Source of the DNA: Gammaproteobacteria bacterium
Lineage (GTDB): Bacteria; Pseudomonadota; Gammaproteobacteria; Competibacterales; Competibacteraceae
Assembly (NCBI GenBank): GCA_024234995.1
Contig: JACKNF010000005.1
Location: forward strand, 124,001-188,000
Direction of reading: 5' to 3'
Length of the DNA stretch: 64,000 nucleotides
Part shown: piece by piece, positions 17,505 to 27,431 of the stretch
Layout: each line of letters starts with the position of its first letter
Position numbering within the stretch: the first letter of the stretch is position 1
Notes under the pieces: generated by a model
Seen by the model: only the letters and a program-made list of their open reading frames with translations
The model's database searches: none
What the model was told of the DNA's origin: nothing
Translations under genes and position numbers: made by a program

Positions 17505-19345
17505 GCGAGGCGCGTTTCGCCATTGGCATCGATCTGGGGACAACGCACTGCGTACTGGCGGCGGTGGATCTGCAAGCCAGCGACTTGGATGAGGTCGTCG
17601 ACTGGATCGAAATGATCCCGCAACTCACAGCGCCCGGTGCGGTTGAAGAGCGGCCGTTATTACCATCGTTCCTGTATCTACCGCATCCTGATGAACTACG
17701 TGCAGAGGATCGTACTCTGCCGTGGGGGGAGCAACCCCCGTTCGTCGTCGGCGAGCTGGCCCGCAGCATGGGCAGCCGCACCCCGATCCGGCTTGTAGCC
17801 AGCGCCAAGAGCTGGTTATGCCATCCTGGCGTCGACCGGCGCGCGGCCATTCTGCCCGTGGAAGCGCCCGAGGAAGTACAACGGGTGTCGCCGCTGCAAG
17901 CCTCGATGCGCTATCTGGAGCATCTGCGCACCGCCTGGAACCTACGCCATCCCGACGCGCTGATGGCGGAACAAGATGTCGTGTTGACTGTACCTGCATC
18001 CTTCGATCCGGCTGCCCGTGAACTGACCGCCGAGGCGGCAGCGGCAGTCGGCCTGGGTAACCATCTCGTCCTGCTGGAAGAACCACAGGCGGCGCTGTAC
18101 CACTGGATTCTGGCCACCCGGGGCCAATGGCGCAAACAGGTACGATTGGGCGATATTATTCTGGTGATTGACCTGGGTGGCGGCACCACGGATCTCTCGT
18201 TGATCGCGGTCACCGAGCGTGACGGTTCCCTGGAGCTGGTGCGGGTGGCGGTCGGCGATCATATCCTGCTGGGCGGGGATAACATGGATTTGGCCCTGGC
18301 GCATGCTGTCCGCGCTAAGCTGGCCGGACAAGGAACGCAACTCGATCCCTGGCAGTTGCAGGGTTTGACCCATGGCTGCCGTTCGGCAAAGGAAATTTTA
18401 CTCAGCGACGCCAGCGTTGAGGCCGTGCCAGTGGTGGTACCCAGCCGCGGTTCCCGGTTGATCGGCGGCACCTTGCGCACTGAATTGACCCGCGACGAGG
18501 TCGCCCGGATTCTGATAGAAGGATTCTTCCCGGCCGTGGAGGCGTCGGCGCGACCCGCAACCCGGGCCCGGGCAGCGCTCACCAAGCTCGGCTTGCCCTA
18601 TGCTCAGGATGCGGCCATGCCTCGTCATCTGGCAGCCTTCTTGGGCCGTCAGGTCGAAGCGACCCGCAATTTAGCCGGGTTTGAGAATCGCTTGCCGGAA
18701 AACGCCAGCTTCCTGCATCCAACCGCCGTCTTATTCAACGGCGGTGTCTTCAAGGCGCACTCGCTGCTGGACCGGACGCTGAGCTTGCTCAACAATTGGT
18801 TGACCGCTGAAGGCGCGCCGCCCGCGCGGCTGCTGGAAGGCGCAGATCTCGATCTGGCGGTGGCACGCGGTGCCGCCTATTACGGTTATGTGCGGCGCGG
18901 GCGCGGGGTGCGGATTCGCGGTGGCACCGCCAAATCCTATTACGTCGGTGTCGAGAGCGCCATGCCAGCGGTACCGGGAATGGAGCCACCGATCCAGGGG
19001 TTATGTATTGCGCCGTTCGGGATGGAAGAAGGGACGCAAGCTGAACTGCCGCCGCAGGAGGTTGGACTCGTAGTCGGCGAGCCTGTGCGCTTCCGTTTCT
19101 TTGGCTCATCCGTGCGGCGCGTTGATCAGGTCGGTACGGTGCTGGAGCAGTGGGCGCCGGAAGAGCTTGAGGAACTCGAAGAAATCGAAGCCAATCTGCC
19201 TGCCGAGGACCGGCAGCCCGGTGAGGTGGTGCCGGTGCGTCTGCATGCCGCCGTGACCGAGGTCGGTACGCTGCGCCTGGAAGCCGTATCACGCACCGGC
19301 ACAGAAACCTGGAAGGTTGAGTTCGACGTGCGCGGGGAGAATTAA
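17501..19345 (+). CDS. Hsp70-family (DnaK-like) protein, first of a pair
   Basis: A 614-residue actin-fold ATPase. Phosphate-1 motif GIDLGTTHCVLA is at residues 4-16, the connect-1-like segment LTVPASFDPAARELTAEAA near 165, phosphate-2 IDLGGGTTDLSL near 225, and adenosine-type segments later (NGGVFKAHSL). Length and a beta-rich tail (residues about 480-610) differ from DnaK's substrate-binding domain, as in other non-canonical Hsp70 (YegD/HscC-like) members. It lies in one frame with the next gene, separated only by the TAA at 19343-19345, and forms a DUF2760-Hsp70-Hsp70 operon. Client proteins are unknown; no J-protein or GrpE is adjacent. Confidence 0.88.
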   Translation: MSEARFAIGIDLGTTHCVLAAVDLQASDLDEVVDWIEMIPQLTAPGAVEERPLLPSFLYLPHPDELRAEDRTLPWGEQPPFVVGELARSMGSRTPIRLVASAKSWLCHPGVDRRAAILPVEAPEEVQRVSPLQASMRYLEHLRTAWNLRHPDALMAEQDVVLTVPASFDPAARELTAEAAAAVGLGNHLVLLEEPQAALYHWILATRGQWRKQVRLGDIILVIDLGGGTTDLSLIAVTERDGSLELVRVAVGDHILLGGDNMDLALAHAVRAKLAGQGTQLDPWQLQGLTHGCRSAKEILLSDASVEAVPVVVPSRGSRLIGGTLRTELTRDEVARILIEGFFPAVEASARPATRARAALTKLGLPYAQDAAMPRHLAAFLGRQVEATRNLAGFENRLPENASFLHPTAVLFNGGVFKAHSLLDRTLSLLNNWLTAEGAPPARLLEGADLDLAVARGAAYYGYVRRGRGVRIRGGTAKSYYVGVESAMPAVPGMEPPIQGLCIAPFGMEEGTQAELPPQEVGLVVGEPVRFRFFGSSVRRVDQVGTVLEQWAPEELEELEEIEANLPAEDRQPGEVVPVRLHAAVTEVGTLRLEAVSRTGTETWKVEFDVRGEN

Positions 19346-19348
19346 GCC

Positions 19349-22120
19349 ATCGCTCGATCAGACACACCCCGCTATCTGGTAGGCATTGATCTCGGCACAA
19401 CCCATACCGCCGTTGCTTATGCCGATCTCCGCAGCCCGGCTAAGATTCACGCATTCGCTATTGAGCAGTTGATCGCCCCCGGCGCAGTAGCGGCACGGCC
19501 CCTGCTGCCTTCCATGCGCTATCACCCGGCCGAGAGTGAATTGGCGGCGGCAGACGTGCAACTGCCCTGGGCATTCGCCGATCCTGGCAACGTTGCCCGC
19601 GTTATTGTGGGCGAATTAGCGCGGGAACGCGGTTCGCGAACGCCGGGCCGGTTGGTGGCCAGTGCGAAAAGCTGGCTGTCCCATGCCGGGGTAGACCGCA
19701 CCGCGCCGATTCTGCCCTGGGGCGCACCGGTGGAGATTGCCAAGGTTTCACCCCTAGCCGCCAGCGCCAGCACACTGGCCCACCTCCGCTTGGCTTGGAA
19801 TCACCACTTTCCCCGCCAACCCCTGGAGCGGCAGGAATTGGTGTTGACCGTGCCAGCCTCATTCGACGAAGCAGCACGGGCATTGACCGTGGAAGCGGCG
19901 CGGCTAGCGGGTCTGCCGCAACTGCGTTTACTGGAAGAACCACAGGCGGCTTGTTATGACTGGCTGCACCGCCATCAAGATGAAGTAGCAACCGCTCTTG
20001 GTGAATCGCGATTGCTGCTGGTATGTGATGTCGGCGGCGGCACCACCGATCTGACGCTGATTCAGATCGAAGCGAGAGAAACTGGCCTGCAACTGACCCG
20101 CATCGGAGTCGGCGATCACCTGATGCTGGGCGGCGATAACATGGATCTGACCCTGGCGCGCACGGTCGAAACGCGGCTTGGCAGCGGACGATTGAACGCT
20201 GGCGAACTCTCCCAGCTCCTGCAACAGTGCCGGGGGGCCAAGGAACGGTTGTTAGCGGCGGACGCGCCTGAGCGGGTGACCGTAACGGTATTGGGTAGCG
20301 GCGCGCGGCTGATTGGCGGCGCGCGCTCCGCGGAGCTAAGCCGTGATGAAGTGCGAACGCTGCTGGTGGACGGCTTCATGCCGATGATTGAGGCGCACGA
20401 ACAGCCGCAAAGCCGTCGCGCGGCGGTGATTGAATTTGGCTTGCCTTATGCGGCGGATGCGGCCATCAGCCGTCATCTGGCCGCATTTCTAAGCGGCCAT
20501 GCCGAGGCGTCGCGCCGGGCCTTGGGTGCGCAAGCGCCCGTTGCGGGTCTGCCGATGCCAGACGCCGTATTGCTCAATGGCGGCGTGTTCCATGGCGCCA
20601 TCCTGGTCGAGCGGTTGCTGGAGATTCTGCACCGGTGGCGCGGCGCATCCCTGTTGCAGCTGGATAATCCGGAGCCGGATGTGGCAGTCGCACGCGGCGC
20701 AGTGGCCTATGGATTAGCGCGCCGGGGCCGCGGTCTGAGAATTGGCGGTGGTTCAGCGCGCAGCTATTTCCTCGCAGTAGACAGTAGCCGTGACCGGAAA
20801 CAAGGCATCTGCCTGTTGCCAAGAGGTACCGAAGAAGGGCAGGAAATCCGGCTGGAGCAAACTTTTTCCTTACGGCTGGGTGCACCGGTACAGTTTCATC
20901 TCATGTCCTCCACCGGCGACACGCTTCATCGGCCTGGCGAAGCCGTGGCGTTGAATACCGAAGGATTGATTCCCCTGCCACCGGTCGCCACTGTCATTGA
21001 AAGCGAGGTTGCTGGCGAGACACCCGTGCAACTGATTGCGCAACTGACTGAAATCGGGACACTGGAGGTGGATTGCGTCGCGGTGAAGCCCTCCTCACCA
21101 CTCTCTGAAGTAAGCGTCAGCCAGGGGCGCTGGCAATTGGCCTTTCAATTACGCGGTAGCGACACAGCCACTCTAGCGCGCTTGCATCCGCGCTTTTCCG
21201 AAGCAGCAGCGCTGCTGGAACGGTTCTACGGCTCCCGTGCGCCGGATGTGGAGCAGAAGGCCATCAAAGGACTACGCAACGAATTGGAACGGCTGCTCGG
21301 CAAGCGTGAGACGTGGGAGACGCCGCTACTGCGTGAACTGTTTAATGTGCTTTGGGCTGGGGCGCGGCGGCGGCGGCGTTCAACGGATCATGAACGGCTC
21401 TGGTTCAACCTGGCTGGCTATTGTTTGCGCCCTGGCTTTGGTTATCCACTGGATGAGTGGCGTGCCGGACAATTGTGGACGCTCTATGAATCAGGAGTGC
21501 AATACGCTCGTGATGCGCAGAACGGGTCGGAATGGTGGACCTTGTGGCGGCGGGTGGCCGGTGGACTGGACGCAGCGGCGCAGGCGCAGTTAGGCAAAGC
21601 GTTGCTAGCAGGCTTGCGTCCCCTGACCGGTAAAGCGGCCAAGGACAAACAACCGGGCATAGAGGACATGGCGCGTCTGGCGGCGGTACTGGAGCGGTTA
21701 CCGGCGGCGCGCAAGGCCGAGCTGGGTCAGTTGCTACTCAAGCGACTGACACGCAAGGGGGAATCGCCGCAACTTTGGTGGGCGGTTGGCCGGTTGGGCA
21801 CCCGCATTCCCGCCTACGGCAGCGCTCATGATGTAGTGCCAGCCCCCGTGGCCGAGGAATGGCTGGATCGCGTCATGGCGTTGGACTGGAAAGCTGTGAC
21901 CCCAGCGGCGTTTGCCGCGACCCTGCTCACACGGCTCAGCGGCGACCGGGAGCGGGATTTGAACGAGACGTTGCGAACGCAAGTGATTCAGCGGTTGCGG
22001 GCAGCAAAAGCCCCCGCTTCTTGGCTGCATATGATCGAGGAAGTGGTGGAGCTCGATGAAGTTGATACCGGAAGGGTCTTCGGCGAGGCACTGCCGCCGG
22101 GATTACGGCTGGTAGGATAG
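19349..22120 (+). CDS. Hsp70-family protein with long C-terminal domain (DUF3731-like), atypical ATC start
   Basis: A 923-residue protein if it begins at ATC 19349. No ATG, GTG or TTG lies in frame between the upstream stop (TAA 19343-19345) and the phosphate-1 loop VGIDLGTTHTAVAYAD (about residues 11-26); the first usual codon is TTG at 19469, which would delete the nucleotide-binding loop. GGGGAGA ends about 9 bases before the ATC, an ideal ribosome-binding site. The ATG may have mutated to ATC, an AUC start may be real, or a base may be misread. Phosphate-2 is CDVGGGTTDLTL near 225. A ~310-residue C-terminal extension rich in helices (from about residue 610) matches DUF3731-type tails of the second Hsp70 in such pairs. 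It probably acts with the first Hsp70. Confidence 0.75.
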   Translation: MARSDTPRYLVGIDLGTTHTAVAYADLRSPAKIHAFAIEQLIAPGAVAARPLLPSMRYHPAESELAAADVQLPWAFADPGNVARVIVGELARERGSRTPGRLVASAKSWLSHAGVDRTAPILPWGAPVEIAKVSPLAASASTLAHLRLAWNHHFPRQPLERQELVLTVPASFDEAARALTVEAARLAGLPQLRLLEEPQAACYDWLHRHQDEVATALGESRLLLVCDVGGGTTDLTLIQIEARETGLQLTRIGVGDHLMLGGDNMDLTLARTVETRLGSGRLNAGELSQLLQQCRGAKERLLAADAPERVTVTVLGSGARLIGGARSAELSRDEVRTLLVDGFMPMIEAHEQPQSRRAAVIEFGLPYAADAAISRHLAAFLSGHAEASRRALGAQAPVAGLPMPDAVLLNGGVFHGAILVERLLEILHRWRGASLLQLDNPEPDVAVARGAVAYGLARRGRGLRIGGGSARSYFLAVDSSRDRKQGICLLPRGTEEGQEIRLEQTFSLRLGAPVQFHLMSSTGDTLHRPGEAVALNTEGLIPLPPVATVIESEVAGETPVQLIAQLTEIGTLEVDCVAVKPSSPLSEVSVSQGRWQLAFQLRGSDTATLARLHPRFSEAAALLERFYGSRAPDVEQKAIKGLRNELERLLGKRETWETPLLRELFNVLWAGARRRRRSTDHERLWFNLAGYCLRPGFGYPLDEWRAGQLWTLYESGVQYARDAQNGSEWWTLWRRVAGGLDAAAQAQLGKALLAGLRPLTGKAAKDKQPGIEDMARLAAVLERLPAARKAELGQLLLKRLTRKGESPQLWWAVGRLGTRIPAYGSAHDVVPAPVAEEWLDRVMALDWKAVTPAAFAATLLTRLSGDRERDLNETLRTQVIQRLRAAKAPASWLHMIEEVVELDEVDTGRVFGEALPPGLRLVG

Positions 22121-22211
22121 CAGGATGACAGCCCGCCGGGCGGCTAGCGGTTCCGTTGCGAAAACCGGGCACCATCAAACCAGCAGACTGATCACGGCAA
22201 CGCCTCAAGCC

Positions 22212-23294
22212 CTAAGCGCAACGCGCTAAGGCGATGTCTACTTCCATGCTCCGTTCATAACACGCCTGGGCGATCTCCCAATTCTCTTGCTTTTCCCAAT
22301 AGTCCCTGAGTTTCTTTAAACTCTTCAGATAGCGGCCATGCAAGCGGTCGCGGGTTTGGAGCGCCCAAGGTTCGGCGTCCTGGCTCAGAAACGGGCCGCG
22401 ATAAGCGCGAAGAAGCACACCGGTCGCGGCGGCCAAACCGGTCAGCTCAACCCGTTCATCCTCCTCGCGCACTCGCGCGAGCATTTGATTGATACGACGT
22501 TCCAGGCACCATGTATCGACCCAGCAATAGCGCGGGTCCAGGGATAGTCGGCCATCTCGCACACTCAAGGCGTGTTCGTGACTCAGCAACCGGCGCAGTC
22601 GGTGCAGCGTGATGGTGAGGGTTTTCTGAGCGGCATCGCCGTCGGCGTCCGGCCACAGCGCGTCGGCGATCTGGGCCTGGCTGACGTCACGCCCACCCCA
22701 AGCAATCAGGATTTTCAGCAATTCCAGCGGCTTGCGCTGCGCCTTGCGGCCGAAGGTCACCGGTTGACCATCTACCACCAGCCCAAAGCGCCCCAAGGTG
22801 TAAATCTTCACTGGCCAGGGCCAACGATCCGATATCGCAACCGATGGATCGGGCCGTAACCCGCGCTTGCGGATGAGAGTTTGGACATATTCGACTTCGA
22901 TGCCGGCGTCCAGCGCCGCCGCGCAAAGCCGGGCTACATCATCCGGCTTGAAGAAAGTGAAAAAGATATAGCCTTCCGCTCGGCCCAGCGCGAGCGCCCG
23001 GCGCAGCAGTCGCAGGCCACGGGCTTTCTGACCCCAGGCTAAGGCGAACTGCGCGGTGGCCAAAGTGCGTAAGAAGGCGGCGACTTGACTATGCGTCACT
23101 CGGCTCCAGGAACGCATACCCGCTAAGTGGCGCAAGGCATCCGAGCGCTGGCCCAAACTGGCGTGTACCTGCGCCAAGGCCAAATGGATGACTGCGGTGG
23201 TATGGTAAAATGTGCGGCGAGCCACGCGCAGAGCTTGTTCCAATCGCCCCAGAGCTTCCAGGCAGGCGTCCGGATTGCCAGGCTTCCCAAGCAC
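22212..23294 (-). pseudogene. C-terminal part of a MalT/BTAD-type transcriptional activator, out of frame with its N-terminal part
   Basis: About 350 residues in the frame offset by one base from the upstream part. They contain helical repeats (RLEQALRVARRTFYHTTAVIHLALAQV), then a winged-helix OmpR/SARP-like DNA-binding domain (KIYTLGRFGLVVDGQPVTF .. ISQAQIADALWPDADGDAAQKTLTITLHRLRRLL). A bacterial transcriptional activator (BTAD) domain closes the protein. The DNA-binding domain is thus C-terminal, as in large LuxR-like/BTAD ATPase regulators. The apparent start at 23294 lies inside coding sequence and is not a real start. Together with the 23089-25323 part the intact protein would be about 1037 residues, the normal size for this family. 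Confidence 0.75.
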
Positions 23295-25323
23295 TCAGGA
23301 CATCGTAGAGGACACGTTCCAGAGGCCGGAAGGACTTCTGTAATCGCGTGTACCGCTCCAGCGCCGCCCGGCTGGCCTCCAGCCGTCCGGTACTCAGGTT
23401 GGCATGCATAAAAGCCGATAACAGGATGCCGCTGAAAAGGTTGACTCCGTATTCGGCGGCGATGGACCATCCCGCCTCAGCGATGGCGAGACAGCGATCC
23501 AGATCGCCTTCGTACCAGTATTGATAGCAAAATTCTCCCCAATACCAGGCACAGCGCAGCACCGGTTCGACATGGGTGGCATCCGCATTCGCGGCGCGCA
23601 GGATATTCAGCGCCCAGGTGGCCTTACCGTGTTGGCCGACGTTCCAGATGTAGTGGAGTAACAGTGTATTGAGCGAGACCAGATACAAATCCGGCGGGCA
23701 ATCGGTCTGCAATAGCCGAACGATGCGCCTCTCCCAATCGGTAAATTCAGGATGCTCCGGCCGGGCGTGGACCAGCAAATTAAAAACCCCGCAGGTGACC
23801 CGCGCTTCGAGGGCGGTCGAGGGAAAACCCGGGTAGCGGGTCCGCAATCGTTCGAATTCCACCAGCCAGCCGCCAGCGGCGTGAAAATTATCCCAGGCCA
23901 AGCTGTAGGTATCGGTGATAGCCGCCCACGTCAGCCACAGACCAGTAACATCGCTAGCGTGCTTGAAACGACGATAGGCTCGAACTAAGGTGGTACGGGC
24001 AGCGACCGCATCGCGGGACAATTGGCATTGACCCCGCCAAAACAGTAACCAAGGCGAACGGTCCCGGATCGCGGATGGCAACCGGCTCAGCCAGGATTCC
24101 AACAGTTGCCCGCGACCTTGCCGCAGTAACGGTTCGGCTTGCTGCATCACCAATCGGCTGAGCTGTTCCCAATCACCCAGCATTTGCCAGAGTTCGACCG
24201 CCGCGCTGATTTCGTCGGCTGATTCGAGAAGCAGCGCCGCCTGGCGCTGGTCATGGGCGCGCTCCATCGCGCTGAACACCTCGCGTCCGCGATCCAGCAG
24301 GAAACCACGAAACAGATCGTGATACTGATAAGCCGTGACTCGGGTCGCTGCATCAGACTCGGCGATTTCATCCCGGAAAGTGAAACAGTGACGCCGTGCG
24401 AGTGTAGCCAGCAGCGTTTCCGCCCCACCCTCACCGGTCAGTTGCCTGGCCATGGCAGCGGTCATCTTCGGCAACAGGGCGGTCTTGAGGAGAAAGGTTT
24501 GCAGTGCCGGGTCAAGCTGGTTCCACACTTCCGTAGCAAAGTAGTCGAAGATCAATCCGGTGGTTGCCAGTAGCGGTGAGTTCCGGGTCGGGTGGGAACG
24601 CCGCAATAGCAGATTCAAGCCAGCCGCCCAGCCTTGCACCTGTTCATTCAACGACTGCACCTCAATCGCGCTCAAGCGATGTTCGGCCTGTAACCCGGCA
24701 ATCCCTTCGGCCTCCGCTTGGGTAAGGCGCAGTTCCTCGGCCGCGATGATCGTCAATTGCCCGTGCAGGCGCGCCCGCGTCAGCGCTGGCGGCGGCTCTC
24801 CTCGGCTGGTGATCAAGCAGCACACCCCGGCGGGTAGATGATCCAGTACTTCTGCCCATGCCGCGTGCAAGGGTGACTCTTCTGGAAGACGGTGGTAGTT
24901 GTCGAACAGCAGGATGAAGGGAGCACCAAGCCTCTGGCCCAGCGCCTGCGTGAAGCGACGGGTAAAGGCGGGTAAGTTATTTTGGAATTCCGGAGTCAAC
25001 AGCGGCAAGGCCGGGCCAGCGCCGCGCGCGGCGGCCGCAACCCCAAGATAGTAAAAGAAAGTCGCCGGGTCCGCGTCGTCTTCGTCGAACTGATACCACA
25101 GACAGGACATTCCCCGCGCCGCCACGTAACTCGCTGCCAGCGTGGTCTTGCCGTAGCCTCCCGGCGCGCCAACCCAGGCACAGGGCCGGTTCGCCAAGGC
25201 ATCGAGCCGGGTAAACAATCGCTCACGCGGGAAAGCCGCCGGCAGCCAAGGCCGGTTGAATTTAGCCAACCCTGCGGTGGATGTAGATAGACAGGCTGTT
25301 TGAGGTTCCATGGCTAAAGACAT
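23089..25323 (-). pseudogene. N-terminal part of a MalT/BTAD-type transcriptional activator, frameshifted near 23265-23283
   Basis: Residues 1 to about 680 of a STAND-type regulator: P-loop GAPGGYGKTTLAASYV near residue 54, Walker B IILLFDNYHRLPE-type (ILLFDNYHRLP), a MalT-like winged helix (LDPALQTFLLKTALLP..) and TPR-like sensor helices. The correct protein runs up to LYDVLSAWEAWQSG, where the homology continues in the +1 frame as NPDACLEALGRLEQ. The remaining ~60 residues of this reading (RLPGSSGAIGTSSARG..) are out of frame and meaningless. The frameshift may be real or a single-base sequencing error. The protein would bind a ligand and ATP and activate a nearby promoter; a palindrome lies at its 5' side. 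Confidence 0.75.
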
Positions 25324-25424
25324 GACAGATGCAAGGTAAGCGATGTCGTCCTGCGACAGATTGAGCCGTCACTCAAAAAATCTGGGCATTCGATCAAAAG
25401 TCTAGCTATAACTATCAAAAATGT

Positions 25425-25444
25425 TGTCCCCTGAGCAGGGGACA
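25425..25444. promoter_or_regulatory. Perfect 8-bp inverted repeat between two divergent regulator genes
   Basis: TGTCCCCT (25425-25432), GAGC, AGGGGACA (25437-25444) is a 20-bp dyad symmetric over both arms. It stands between the start of the BTAD regulator (minus strand) and the LuxR-type gene (plus). Its length is that of lux-box-like operators, so it is a candidate binding site for either regulator; no T-run follows, so a terminator is unlikely. Confidence 0.5.
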
Positions 25445-25496
25445 TTTGGTGGTGTTACACCAGACGGATGTGAGTAAAACCAGACTGGATCAGACG

Positions 25497-26690
25497 ATGA
25501 AACGCGCCAAAGCCCTTGCCGCTCTGCGTCAATTATGCTGCCTGGGTCTCAACCGGGAGGTCTTGATTCCGGAAGTTCTACACGCCTTGCACGCGTTCAT
25601 TCCTTCGGAAAGTAATGTATTTACAGGGGTCAACGAGCACATACTGCCGACATTCGTGATTACCGAGTATGTGATCCCGGAGGTCATGGAAGCCGTCAAA
25701 AGCGAGTGGAATCGGCTCTATGTCGAGCCATATCATGCGCGGGTGCTTGATTGGTACAACCACCATCCTATGATCACGGATTTGCGTATCCTGGACGATC
25801 GGTTTTACCGAAGCGATTTTTATCATACGGTGTTCCGGCCCTATAAACACTATTACAGAGTGCAGGCGAAAGTTTGTATTCATGGCGCTATGGTCGGCGG
25901 CATCTCGCTGGCCCGCTCCCAGCACCAGCAACCGTTTGACGCTGACGAGATCCAGCAACTCAGGCGTCTGCTGCCTTATTTGGAGCATGGCTTGCAGGCA
26001 CGCGGCGAAGCAGTTACGGATTATGTGGACAGCGGCCAGACGGGTCTGGTGATCCTGACGCGCAATGGTTCCGTGGTCTATCTCAGCGATGCGGCTCGAA
26101 ACCTACTATTCCTGGCCGCTTATGGCACTTTTCCCGTGGGACAAGGACGCTTCAGCCCACCGGTCGCGGTGCCGCCCGTGTTACAGCAGCTTTGCGCCAA
26201 TCTGGACGGCATCTTTCAGGGCTGGGATGCGCCTCCACCTTCCTTTACCCACACCAATGCCCGTGGCCGGTTTGTCTTCCGCGCCTATTGGCTGCAACCG
26301 CCCACGATTCACACGGGTTTGGACACTGCCGGTTATTCTCCAACCGACGACGGCTTGATTGGCGTGCTGATCGAGCATCAGGAACCGCTGCGGCTGCAAC
26401 TCTATCGCAATCTGCAAGGCTGGCGCTTGTCGCCTCGGGAACAAGAAGTCGGCTTGGCACTGGCCGAAGGTCTTTCGCAGACTGCTATCGCAACGCGGTT
26501 GAATGTCAGCGTCCAGACTGTAGTCACCTATGTGCGCCGCTTATACGCCAAGCTCGAAGTCCACAATCGCGCGGAGTTGCTCGACAAGCTGCGGACTCAA
26601 GCGCCAAACAGCATCAAAATAGCCTGGCTCCTGCTGCTGGAGTCCGCTATTTGCGGGTGGAAGTTCGTTGAATCGGTATTCTATCTGTAA
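25497..26690 (+). CDS. LuxR-type helix-turn-helix transcriptional regulator
   Basis: About 397 residues from the ATG at 25497; upstream GTG/TTG starts are possible and none has a strong ribosome-binding site. The N-terminal half is a sensor region without a recognised domain. A PAS-like segment (GLVILTRNGSVVYLSDAARNLL) lies near 185, and a LuxR (GerE) helix-turn-helix (LSPREQEVGLALAEGLSQTAIATRLNVSVQTVVTYVRRLYAKL) near 325-370. It probably controls transcription in response to an unidentified signal. The last ~25 residues (AWLLLLESAICGWKFVESVFYL) look unusual, and the stop codon sits in TATCTGTAAGTT, a motif shared with the repeat at 27602, so the 3' end may have been altered by a mobile element. 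Confidence 0.8.
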   Translation: MKRAKALAALRQLCCLGLNREVLIPEVLHALHAFIPSESNVFTGVNEHILPTFVITEYVIPEVMEAVKSEWNRLYVEPYHARVLDWYNHHPMITDLRILDDRFYRSDFYHTVFRPYKHYYRVQAKVCIHGAMVGGISLARSQHQQPFDADEIQQLRRLLPYLEHGLQARGEAVTDYVDSGQTGLVILTRNGSVVYLSDAARNLLFLAAYGTFPVGQGRFSPPVAVPPVLQQLCANLDGIFQGWDAPPPSFTHTNARGRFVFRAYWLQPPTIHTGLDTAGYSPTDDGLIGVLIEHQEPLRLQLYRNLQGWRLSPREQEVGLALAEGLSQTAIATRLNVSVQTVVTYVRRLYAKLEVHNRAELLDKLRTQAPNSIKIAWLLLLESAICGWKFVESVFYL

Positions 26691-26780
26691 GTTCCCTGCA
26701 TCCATAGTAGCGCCTCAGAGGTGTCCTCTACATGATTGGCTCAACCAAGATCGATGAGTCGCCGATAGAGGAGAGGCAAT

Positions 26781-27397
26781 ATGATTGCAAACCAGGTGGT
26801 CAAACAGGTGGATTTTTTAAGCCGGCATATCCGGCAAAAATCCCAGGAAAATCCCTGTATTCGTCCAGTCGTTTTGGATATCTGTTCCCGCTATCAAGCA
26901 AGGCAGATTTTTGCGTGAGGTGCGACAACCGGAAACCGGGTGGTGGTGCGCAGGACGCAGGCTGTGCCGTTGGAATGGAATGCGGTGGCAATGGCATAGC
27001 CAATTCGATTGAATAGACTTGGGCCGATCAATCTGGACATGAACAGCTTGGTGGTTCTGCCAAAATAGCAGAGAGCGGCGTCGATATCGTCGTGAACACG
27101 GACATCGACGATCTGCACCTGCAAGCTCCTGCGTTGATCGAGTCCGCCATCCGGCGGCTTCGTCCCAATGGCATTCTGATGATCGCGCTGCCGTTACGCA
27201 GTCACTGGGAGATTTTGTTAATCACCGTGCGTGCCTGGTGGGAGCGCTGGACCGGTGGGCATTTCCAATTCTGGTCGAGGCGGCGGCTGAGCGCGCTCTT
27301 GGAATCCCGCGGATTCATGAACCTAGAGTCTATCAAGATCAGGACTTCTTCCCGCCGGAGGCAAATCATGATTCTGGTGGCCAAGAAGACGGGCTAA
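26781..27397 (+). pseudogene. Decayed class I SAM-dependent methyltransferase
   Basis: An ATG with GAGGAGAG upstream (26781) begins a short reading, MIANQVVKQVDFLSRHI, that stops after about 45 codons. Continuing in other frames, the last ~100 codons (27092-27397) give DIDDLHLQAPALIESAIRRLRPNG and GHFQFWSRRRLSALLESRGF, the typical C-terminal half of a methyltransferase type 11/25-like fold (post-I and post-II regions). The nucleotide-binding Gly-rich motif is lost. Several stops and frame changes make it non-functional. Family assignment rests mainly on the C-terminal part. Confidence 0.5.
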
Positions 27398-27431
27398 TCG
27401 CGGCCTATCCGCACGGCGCGGCGAACATCGC

